DNA from: Candidatus Latescibacterota bacterium
GTDB lineage: Bacteria; Blakebacterota; Blakebacteria; Blakebacterales; Blakebacteraceae
Length of the DNA: 5,128 bases
Assembly (NCBI GenBank): GCA_023135015.1
Contig: JAGLTZ010000110.1
Coordinates: forward strand, 1-5,128
Direction: 5' to 3'
In this document: positions 1-5,128 of the stretch, one piece after another
Numbering within the stretch: the first letter of the stretch is position 1
How the letters are laid out: every line of letters begins with the position of its first letter
Program-made: the position numbers and the translations under genes
The notes under the pieces: generated by a model
Seen by the model: the letters and a program-made list of their open reading frames with translations, nothing else
The model's database searches: none
Told to the model about the DNA's origin: nothing

Positions 1-1567
1 CCTCCCTGAGCAGGTTGATGCCCACGAGGACGTCGAAGTCACCCATTCTCAGCCCGCGAAGGAGCTCCACACGGTCCAGCGTATCGATTTCGGAGTGGAG
101 GTAACGTGCCCGTATTCCCACTCCCACCAGGTATTCCGTCAGATCCTCCGCCATCTTCTTGGTAAGCGTGGTGACCAGGGTGCGCTCCCTTCTCTCCACC
201 CGCACACGGATCTCCTCCATCAGATCGTCGATCTGACCTTCGACCGGGCGCACGTTTATTGCCGGGTCGAGCAGCCCGGAAGGCCGCACAACCTGCTCTA
301 CTATCAACCCCTCGCATTTCTCCAGCTCGAACGGTCCCGGTGTGGCGGAAACGAAAATAAACTGGTTCTGCAACGATTCGAACTCATCGAATGTCAGGGG
401 ACGGTTGTCTAAAGCGGCCCGCAGCCTGAATCCGTATTCGACGAGCGTTTCCTTCCGGGAGCGGTCGCCGGCGTACATGCCGCCGATCTGTGGAATGGTC
501 ACATGCGATTCGTCGATGATAGTCATGAAATCTTCGGGGAAATAGTCTACGAGCGTGCAGGGGCGATCCCCGGGGTTGCGGCCGTCGAAGTAGCGGCTGT
601 AGTTCTCGATCCCCGTACACCACCCCACTTCCTCGATCATCTCGAGGTCGTACAGGACCTTCGCCTTCAGGCGCTGTGCTTCGACCAGCCTGTTTGCATC
701 CTGAAAGCCTGCGACCTCTTCTTCCATGTCGCTTTCGATTCTCTCCAGGATCTCACCCAGATTTTCCCTGTCTGTGAGGAAGTGAGTGGCCGGGTAGACG
801 ACTACCCGATCCTTCTCCTCAACCGTCTCGCCGGTGATCAGGTCAACAAAGCTGAGGCGCTCGATCAGGTCCCCCCAGAATTCGACCCGGACGGCGATCT
901 CCTCATAGGCCAGGTGTATCTCCACCACATCACCCCGCACACGGAAGTCCCCACGCCCGAATGAAATGTCGTTCCGCCTGTAGTGGATGTCCACCAGCGC
1001 CCTGAGCAGCTGCTGGCGATCCATCTCCTGACCCAGCTCCAACCCGACCATGTACTTATACACATCCTCCGGCCTTCCGAGCCCGAAGATACATGAAACC
1101 GATGCCACCACTACAACGTCACGGCGCGCGGCCAGCGTACTGGTCGTCCTCAGCCTCAACCGCTCAATAAGCTCATTGATGCTTGTTTCTTTCTCGATAT
1201 ACAGGTCCCTGCCCGGCAGGTAGGCCTCCGGCTGGTAATAGTCGTAGTAGGAGATGAAGTACTCCACCGCATTGTTAGGGAAGAAGCCGCACAGCTCTCC
1301 GTACAGCTGTGCCGCCAGAGTCTTGTTGTGGCTTATGATCAGGGTCGGCCTGTTCAGGCGTGCGATCACATTGGCGATCGTAAAAGTCTTGCCGGAGCCG
1401 GTCACACCCAGCAGCGTCTGATTGCGGTCCCCCCGAATGACACCTTCAGTGAGGGCCTCGATTGCCTCCGGCTGATCCCCCGCCGGCTCGTAGTTGGAAA
1501 CCAGCTCAAAAGGAGCTTCAGATCGTGAGATCCCCAGCGGTTTCTTTTCCAGGCCCTCGGGACCCAT
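1..1567 (-). CDS. uvrB: UvrABC excinuclease subunit B, 3' end outside the window
   Basis: UvrB receives damaged DNA from UvrA, verifies the lesion using ATP and a beta-hairpin that probes the strand, and recruits UvrC for incision. It acts on cytoplasmic DNA in nucleotide excision repair. My translation gives 522 codons without a stop. Visible landmarks are F20[16 protein letters not shown], Walker A GVTGSGKT (about 54-61), the beta-hairpin region [13 protein letters not shown] (about 103-117) followed by IEKETSIN, Walker B-type DESH (352-355) followed by [14 protein letters not shown] (407-410), and [14 protein letters not shown] (509-522) at the window edge. The last helicase motif (Q-x-x-GRAAR in the family) and the C-terminal UVR domain lie beyond position 1. 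The family is usually about 660-700 residues, so roughly a quarter is missing. ATG 1567 is chosen because an in-frame TAA sits five codons upstream (1583-1585), an AGAGGA ribosome-binding site precedes it, and no other Met occurs before the conserved region. The N-terminus is about 15 residues longer than in E. coli. No frameshift was seen. Confidence 0.97.
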   Translation of the reverse strand, partial: MGPEGLEKKPLGISRSEAPFELVSNYEPAGDQPEAIEALTEGVIRGDRNQTLLGVTGSGKTFTIANVIARLNRPTLIISHNKTLAAQLYGELCGFFPNNAVEYFISYYDYYQPEAYLPGRDLYIEKETSINELIERLRLRTTSTLAARRDVVVVASVSCIFGLGRPEDVYKYMVGLELGQEMDRQQLLRALVDIHYRRNDISFGRGDFRVRGDVVEIHLAYEEIAVRVEFWGDLIERLSFVDLITGETVEEKDRVVVYPATHFLTDRENLGEILERIESDMEEEVAGFQDANRLVEAQRLKAKVLYDLEMIEEVGWCTGIENYSRYFDGRNPGDRPCTLVDYFPEDFMTIIDESHVTIPQIGGMYAGDRSRKETLVEYGFRLRAALDNRPLTFDEFESLQNQFIFVSATPGPFELEKCEGLIVEQVVRPSGLLDPAINVRPVEGQIDDLMEEIRVRVERRERTLVTTLTKKMAEDLTEYLVGVGIRARYLHSEIDTLDRVELLRGLRMGDFDVLVGINLLRE

Positions 1568-1576
1568 CCAGTGCTT

Positions 1577-1582
1577 TCCTCT
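1577..1582 (-). promoter_or_regulatory. Ribosome-binding site of uvrB
   Basis: On the minus strand AGAGGA lies nine bases before ATG 1567, matching the anti-Shine-Dalgarno consensus. It supports the chosen start together with the in-frame TAA at 1583-1585 just upstream. Confidence 0.75.
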
Positions 1583-1620
1583 TTATGAGAGAACCCTCAC
1601 ATTGGCTATTTACAGCATTA

Positions 1621-1649
1621 AATATCCCAAACTGGTTTCCGTCCGGAAA
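1621..1649 (-). promoter_or_regulatory. Weak candidate promoter for uvrB
   Basis: On the minus strand TTTCCG (1649-1644) and GATATT (1626-1621) are separated by 17 bases and resemble sigma-70 -35 (3 of 6) and -10 (4 of 6) hexamers. Transcription would start near 1613-1614, leaving a leader of about 46 bases. uvrB needs its own promoter because a strong terminator lies upstream, but the hexamer match is poor and another nearby AT-rich site (TAAATA at about 1607-1612) could be the real one. Confidence 0.2.
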
Positions 1650-1650
1650 C
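1635..1650. repeat. 16-base inverted repeat upstream of uvrB, possible operator
   Basis: The plus strand reads GTTTCCG-TC-CGGAAAC: two perfect 7-base arms around a 2-base centre, 68 bases upstream of the uvrB start. It overlaps the candidate -35 element, a typical place for a repressor site. It does not match the LexA boxes of Proteobacteria (CTGT-N8-ACAG) or Bacillota (GAAC-N4-GTTC). It is not followed by a T tract on the minus strand, so it is not a terminator for that direction. An SOS or other operator role is inference only. Confidence 0.35.
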
Positions 1651-1705
1651 GGCTCTTTTGCGCAGTCCGTTCTCTGGACCGCGAGTCCGGCGTATGCCGG
1701 CGAGT

Positions 1706-1749
1706 AAAAATAAAACAGGCGCCGGTTGAAAGACCTAAACCGGCGCCTG
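1706..1749 (-). terminator. Rho-independent terminator of the carboxypeptidase operon
   Basis: A perfect 12-base-pair stem (arms 1738-1749 and 1716-1727, CAGGCGCCGGTT on the plus strand) encloses a 10-base loop. It is followed on the minus strand directly by TTTTATTTTT (1715-1706). It begins 35 bases after the stop of the second peptidase gene. The T tract exists only in the minus direction, so the terminator is one-way and should insulate uvrB from the peptidase operon. Confidence 0.93.
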
Positions 1750-1784
1750 CCCTGTTCAGGGATAATCAGCCGCGGTTGCCGCTG

Positions 1785-3698
1785 TCATTCCCCTATTTTG
1801 ATGTTGAGCTTTCCGGTATCTGTACCGCCATGCTTTGAGGTGATAGTGAATTCCACCCAACCGCTGTTGCCGGTCATCTTCACCAGGTAGCGGAAACTCC
1901 TGCTCTCGTGGCCGCGGAGTCTGAACTCGTCATCCTCCTCATTCGGCGCACCAGCGACTCGGGTCCGCGGGTCGAGCGGGTCGATCTGGATTGAACCCTC
2001 CGGGATCTCGACCTGTGTGATGTTGTTCGAGGACTGGAAGGTGATCCTGTCGGACGGCACCCAACCCCTTTCGAGGTCACGATCGGAGATCGTTGGATAG
2101 ACACGGTCGTTCTTTACCGTCACATCCACCCAGAAGAGATCGCCTGTAGCGGGCGCTACCTTGATCTCATCCACCTCAACCTTCGGGAACTGGCTGGCGC
2201 AGTACATAACGAACTGGGCGTTGCGGAACGCCTCCGACTCGATGTACCTGGCAGGTGGAGTCCTGCGGATGTGCTTCTTCGGGGAACCGCCGATCCATAT
2301 CTCACCCAGGTCGGGATGGTTCACCTTATGAGGCATGATCCACCCCTCGCCCGTGAGTTCTATATCGTGCCAGAGAATCATCTCGTCCTGGTCCACGCGG
2401 CCGTCACCGTCCATGTCGCCGTCCATGTTGGTCCCCCACAGCTCGATAAGGTATCCGTAGGCCCCCAACATGAAGTAGGTGTTCACCTGTGCCTGTCCCG
2501 ATCCGGGAGGACCGGACATGGTAGGCCGGTAGTTCTTCATGATCCTGGCACCCATCGTGACGATCTCGGTCTGGACAGCCATGTCGTTCCGGTATTCAGG
2601 CGCCACCTGGCGGTCGAAGAGCTGCGCGTACCGGTTTTCCTGTCTCATCTGTTCCAGACGCTGCTCCGGCGTCAGTCGCTGCATGCCCCTGCGTCCACCC
2701 ATCCCTCCGAACTGGGGAGTCTGCGCAGTCGGGGTGCTTACCGCCGCCGGGACCGAGAACATGATCAATCGTCCAGTGTTGTGGTAATGGAAACCGGCGA
2801 AGATGTTGTCATGCGTGCGCCCGAACTCGAAAGCGTTCCGCGTCTCCGTCTCCGACATCGTATATGGCCATCCCGCCTGCAGGTTCCAACCGTACGGGTA
2901 GTTCCTGTTCGGGTCGGGTCCGCCGATGTCGTCCTCGTTGATCCTGCCGTCACCGTCGTTATCGAATCCTTCCGAGCCGATCCGGCGGAAGCGAAGCACC
3001 TTCTCCTCCGGATCGGTGACCTGGATGAACTGGCGTTTGTCGGCCGACAGCTTGAGCGGCCCGTCCGGGTCCTCGATGTACATCGTCGAGAGTTCGCCAT
3101 CACCATCCACGTCTTCGGTCTGATCCTCATCGTAGAGGCCGTCGCCGTCGTTGTCCTCAGGACGGTACGTCTCGCGTGGGTTGTTAGGGGTGTTGGGCCA
3201 CATCACGTACGAGTCATTCGCGTCCACGTTCAGACCCGGCAGAATGTAGAATGTGCAGTTATCAACCAGGTCGTGGACGTAAGGATCGTAGTCGTAGCGG
3301 GTCAGCATGTACCATGCCAGGTAGAGGGAACATGTGATGCCGTTCACCTCATTACCGTGCACGGCTCCATCCACCCACATGGCCGTCTTCGATTCATGCG
3401 ACCCGGTCGATTTGGCGGTAATGGTCAGCAGGTACTGATCCCGACCCATCCGGCTCTTGCCGATGCTCTCTATATCAGCCAGGTTCGAGTACTGTTTCTG
3501 AAGATCGTGCATGATCTTCGTCCACTCCTCGTAGCTGTAGTACTGCTTCCAGCTGATCGGGAAATCGAGCTCGCCGTGGTATCCACCGGGGCTCTGCTGT
3601 TCCTTATCCTGTGAAAACACCGGGTTCGTCCAGGCTGCCATCAGCAGGGCAGCGAGAATCAGAACCGGCATTATTCTCCAGTTTATTCTCTTTTTCAT
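1785..3698 (-). CDS. Exported M14-family zinc carboxypeptidase with calcium-type loops
   Basis: This 637-residue protein is a predicted secreted metallocarboxypeptidase (Peptidase_M14 fold) removing C-terminal residues from peptides; its substrate is unknown. The start at 3698 is preferred over the longer frame from 3806. MKKR plus a hydrophobic stretch (about 9-22) and a VFS-Q type cleavage site near 29/30 form a Sec signal peptide, and GGGAG lies six bases upstream. The catalytic domain spans about 50-500: SIGKSRMGRDQ (78-88), zinc ligands H114 and E117 in HGNE, Asn-Arg motif DPNRNYPYGW (N264, R265), third zinc ligand probably H306 in HYHNTGR, and catalytic Glu E419 in IELWG. HPDLGEIWIGG (461-471) is shared with the upstream gene. 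Four DxDxDG loops lie at 182-193, 196-207, 246-257 and 428-439. A Gly/Met/Arg/Gln-rich insertion sits at 318-356. A beta-rich C-terminal domain (about 505-637) follows. The DW-containing segment that carries the Tyr248 equivalent in carboxypeptidase A is not recognisable. The gene is second in an apparent operon and is followed by a terminator. Confidence 0.92.
   Translation of the reverse strand: MKKRINWRIMPVLILAALLMAAWTNPVFSQDKEQQSPGGYHGELDFPISWKQYYSYEEWTKIMHDLQKQYSNLADIESIGKSRMGRDQYLLTITAKSTGSHESKTAMWVDGAVHGNEVNGITCSLYLAWYMLTRYDYDPYVHDLVDNCTFYILPGLNVDANDSYVMWPNTPNNPRETYRPEDNDGDGLYDEDQTEDVDGDGELSTMYIEDPDGPLKLSADKRQFIQVTDPEEKVLRFRRIGSEGFDNDGDGRINEDDIGGPDPNRNYPYGWNLQAGWPYTMSETETRNAFEFGRTHDNIFAGFHYHNTGRLIMFSVPAAVSTPTAQTPQFGGMGGRRGMQRLTPEQRLEQMRQENRYAQLFDRQVAPEYRNDMAVQTEIVTMGARIMKNYRPTMSGPPGSGQAQVNTYFMLGAYGYLIELWGTNMDGDMDGDGRVDQDEMILWHDIELTGEGWIMPHKVNHPDLGEIWIGGSPKKHIRRTPPARYIESEAFRNAQFVMYCASQFPKVEVDEIKVAPATGDLFWVDVTVKNDRVYPTISDRDLERGWVPSDRITFQSSNNITQVEIPEGSIQIDPLDPRTRVAGAPNEEDDEFRLRGHESRSFRYLVKMTGNSGWVEFTITSKHGGTDTGKLNIKIGE
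2382..2417 (-). other. EF-hand-type calcium loop after the catalytic Glu
   Basis: Residues 428-439 of the second peptidase read DMDGDGRVDQDE, a near-ideal 12-residue EF-hand loop. Acidic residues occupy positions 1, 3, 5, 9 and 12, Gly is at 6 and Val at 8. It starts nine residues after the putative catalytic E419, so calcium bound here could stabilise the active-site strand. Calcium binding is inferred from the motif alone. Confidence 0.6.
2928..3155 (-). other. Insert with three DxDxDG loops before the Asn-Arg motif
   Basis: Residues 182-257 of the second peptidase form an acidic insert between the first part of the M14 core and the DPNRN motif. It contains DNDGDGLYDEDQ (182-193), DVDGDGELS (196-204) and DNDGDGRINEDD (246-257). 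The pattern resembles dockerin or thrombospondin type-3 calcium repeats. The first two loops are nearly adjacent and the third lies 39 residues later, five residues before the substrate-binding segment. Confidence 0.6.
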
Positions 3699-3704
3699 GG
3701 TACG

Positions 3705-3709
3705 CTCCC
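3705..3709 (-). promoter_or_regulatory. Ribosome-binding site of the second carboxypeptidase
   Basis: GGGAG on the minus strand lies six bases before ATG 3698, inside the 14-base gap after the upstream stop codon. It favours this start over the in-frame start at 3806, which would overlap the upstream gene by 94 bases and bury the signal peptide. Confidence 0.65.
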
Positions 3710-3712
3710 GGG

Positions 3713-5128
3713 TTATCTGACTGTGATTTCCTTGACCACCGTGCCACCTTTCTGCGAGGTGGCGACTATTTTGAGCGGCATGTTCCCCTCGATCGCCACG
3801 AGCCACTTGACTTCACGGCTGTTGCCGGTCGGGGCCGCCTGCTCTTCCCCACCCATTCTCTGCATGAACTGCTGCATCATCTCCGGGGGTATGCCAGGCG
3901 GCAAGCTGCGCATCATCATCTGCTGCCGCCCTCCCGGTGCTGCGGGTGCACCGCCGCCGGAGGTACCGGGCACTTGCATGGTCCCTTCCAGTACGCCGAT
4001 ACTCTGAAAAACAGACCCCTGTAGATATGTTATCCTGTCCCGATCACCCAGAAGCCACACGACGTCGTTGCGGTTGCCTGCCAGCCTGGAGCCGCGCGCA
4101 ATATGAGTCGCGAGCTGTCCTGTGTTCTCAACCGTTGCGGTGACCAGCACGATCTTGTAGGCGCCTTTTCTGCCGCCTCTCCTGATAGTGGCGGTATCAC
4201 CCTCGTACTCAACACTTGCCTTACTGGCGTTGCTCGTTTCGTAGAGCACTTCGGCGCTGGCATCAGTGATCACCACCTTGGGAAGGAGCTTTGCCTTCCA
4301 CAACTCGAACTGCCAGTGGAGATCGCACACATGCCTCAGCGGATCCCCCGGAAAGGCGTTTCCACCGGTATACCTGGGAATCCAGCCACCGATCTCCCCC
4401 TCACCCAGCTCCGGGTGCCGGTGCCTTTTCCAGGAGATGAAAAACCTGCCGCCGAAATTCTCATCCTGGTGCTTCAGCAACCACCTGTCCCTCTGGACCT
4501 GGACATCTTCACCGGTGAACTCCGGCATTCCGACGAAGTCCACATTGCGGTTCCAGAGCTCGGTAGTCATCGAATAGGCGCCGTACTGCGCGTAGGCCCA
4601 GTCGATGAAGATGCCGTAGCCGTAAGGACGGTCTCTCTCGTCATTGTATGGGTGCCGCCACTGCCGCGGCAGATCGTATGTGCGACCGCTGCCACCGGGC
4701 CTGGTCGTCTGGGTACGCGTCTGCGGCATGGTACGGACCATGGTGCGTGCCTGGTCCGGAGCGGCCTGCCGGATCATCCGGGCCCCACTGGGTGGGGCGG
4801 TCTCCTCATTCCATTCATCCGGGTATTCCACCCCGAGGATCTGACAGTACTTCTTCCCCATGACCCGATCGAAAATTGCGAGGTCCTTCGGGTCGATCCT
4901 GCTGTCGGGCCAGCGGGCGAAGGGGCGGTAGGTGAAGCCGCCGGAGGTGTGGAATGACTGCACCAGCAGGATGTTGGTATTGTTGGTGAAGAACTCGAGA
5001 ATGGCTCTCGACTCGGGGGCGGAGGCCGCATAATACCCCCTGCCACCCTGCTCGTTGTCGTCGTTGAACCACCCTTCAGGGAAGTTCCTGTTGACGTCTA
5101 TCCCCCGTTCGCCGTCCTCACCCCGCCG
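3713..5128 (-). CDS. M14-family zinc carboxypeptidase, 5' end outside the window
   Basis: The frame is open from the window edge (5128) to TAA at 3715-3713, giving the last 471 residues. It belongs to the same broad M14 group as the next gene and is probably also exported, though its N-terminus, signal peptide and first zinc motif (H-x-x-E) are outside. In visible numbering: GIDVNRNFPEGW (N13, R14) is the substrate-binding Asn-Arg motif, and H60 in SFHTSGGFTYRPF is the third zinc ligand. Y169 near RPYGYGIF may match Tyr248 of carboxypeptidase A. IDWAYAQYGAYSMTTELW closely resembles the bovine enzyme around Glu270, making E190 the catalytic Glu. HPELGEGEIGGW (238-249) follows. A beta-rich C-terminal domain runs from about 283 to 471, interrupted by a Met/Gln/Pro-rich insertion at about 386-435. 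A second low-complexity Arg/Thr/Gln-rich linker lies at about 115-150. By comparison with its neighbour, roughly 250 residues are missing. The Met at 4963 (a GTG codon) is internal, not a start. The stop is 14 bases before the next gene, indicating co-transcription. Confidence 0.93.
   Translation of the reverse strand, partial: RRGEDGERGIDVNRNFPEGWFNDDNEQGGRGYYAASAPESRAILEFFTNNTNILLVQSFHTSGGFTYRPFARWPDSRIDPKDLAIFDRVMGKKYCQILGVEYPDEWNEETAPPSGARMIRQAAPDQARTMVRTMPQTRTQTTRPGGSGRTYDLPRQWRHPYNDERDRPYGYGIFIDWAYAQYGAYSMTTELWNRNVDFVGMPEFTGEDVQVQRDRWLLKHQDENFGGRFFISWKRHRHPELGEGEIGGWIPRYTGGNAFPGDPLRHVCDLHWQFELWKAKLLPKVVITDASAEVLYETSNASKASVEYEGDTATIRRGGRKGAYKIVLVTATVENTGQLATHIARGSRLAGNRNDVVWLLGDRDRITYLQGSVFQSIGVLEGTMQVPGTSGGGAPAAPGGRQQMMMRSLPPGIPPEMMQQFMQRMGGEEQAAPTGNSREVKWLVAIEGNMPLKIVATSQKGGTVVKEITVR
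3824..3973 (-). other. Met/Gln/Pro-rich insertion in the first carboxypeptidase
   Basis: Residues 386-435 (visible numbering) start with Gly/Ala/Pro-rich sequence, then QQMMMRSLPPGIPPEMMQ and QFMQRMGGEE. Seven Met occur within the 24 residues 402-425. The segment splits two strands of the C-terminal beta-rich domain and has no counterpart at that place in the neighbouring peptidase. It is probably an exposed, flexible loop of unknown function. Confidence 0.55.

Noticed and set aside
503..964. A 153-codon open frame on the plus strand
   Set aside because: It is antisense to uvrB, whose minus-strand frame is continuous and conserved throughout.
1586..1599. Imperfect dyad TGAG-N6-CTCA close to the uvrB ribosome-binding site
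   Set aside because: Four-base arms are too short to claim an operator or hairpin.
1687..1700. Small inverted repeat CCGGC-GTAT-GCCGG just after the terminator T tract
   Set aside because: Five-base arms in GC-rich sequence are expected by chance and there is no context to support a role.
1750..1761. Small inverted repeat CCCTG-TT-CAGGG between the peptidase stop and the terminator
   Set aside because: Only five base pairs with a two-base centre, too short for a stable hairpin, and no known site matches.
2271..3614. A 447-codon open frame on the plus strand
   Set aside because: It is antisense to the second carboxypeptidase, is rich in Val, His and Arg as expected from reading GC-biased codons backwards, and shows no recognisable domain. 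The minus-strand gene has clear catalytic motifs.
3699..3806. N-terminal extension of the second carboxypeptidase by 36 residues
   Set aside because: It would overlap the upstream coding end and place a charged, non-conserved stretch before the signal peptide. The ATG at 3698 has its own ribosome-binding site.
4103..4957. A 284-codon open frame on the plus strand
   Set aside because: It is antisense to the first carboxypeptidase and has no family signature. It is explained by codon bias of the real gene.
1..5128. A defence, mobile or biosynthetic system linking the peptidases with uvrB
   Set aside because: The terminator separates the two units, uvrB is a universal repair gene, and no transposase, repeat array, integrase or toxin-like gene is present. 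The neighbourhood looks coincidental.

Overview
All genes in this window lie on the minus strand. They are, in order of transcription, the 3' part of a secreted M14-type zinc carboxypeptidase (5128 to 3713, start outside the window), a second complete and divergent M14 carboxypeptidase with a signal peptide (3698 to 1785), a strong intrinsic terminator (1749 to 1706), and the 5' part of uvrB (1567 to 1, 3' end outside the window). No plus-strand gene is convincing. The long plus-strand open frames are antisense shadows of these three genes. The only non-coding stretches are 14 bases between the two peptidase genes and 217 bases between the second peptidase and uvrB.

The two peptidase genes look like an operon. 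They have the same strand, a 14-base gap, a ribosome-binding site inside that gap, and a terminator 35 bases after the second stop codon. The proteins share the catalytic core signatures of M14 (zinc ligands, Asn-Arg substrate motif, catalytic Glu in an ELW context), an HP-x-LGE-x-x-IGG segment, and a C-terminal beta-rich domain ending in a KGGT/HGGT-like strand. They differ in active-site surroundings and in low-complexity insertions. The second enzyme carries at least four DxDxDG calcium-binding-type loops inside its catalytic domain. They are probably exported peptidases that trim peptides outside the cytoplasm, perhaps for protein scavenging. The substrates cannot be read from the sequence.

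uvrB is a separate transcription unit encoding the nucleotide excision repair helicase-like damage-verification subunit. Its upstream region holds a near-perfect 16-base palindrome that may be an operator, plus weak promoter-like hexamers.

The organism is a bacterium with a moderately high GC content (judged by eye). Exported M14 peptidases with DNDGDG-type loops and Met/Gln/Pro-rich insertions, beside a UvrB with [14 protein letters not shown] and SVSCI motifs, suggest an environmental lineage related to the FCB group (for example Gemmatimonadota, Latescibacterota or Zixibacteria-like). This placement is inference and weak. I found no mobile element, CRISPR array, RNA gene or defence system. 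The most unusual content is the tandem pair of divergent, calcium-loop-bearing carboxypeptidases.
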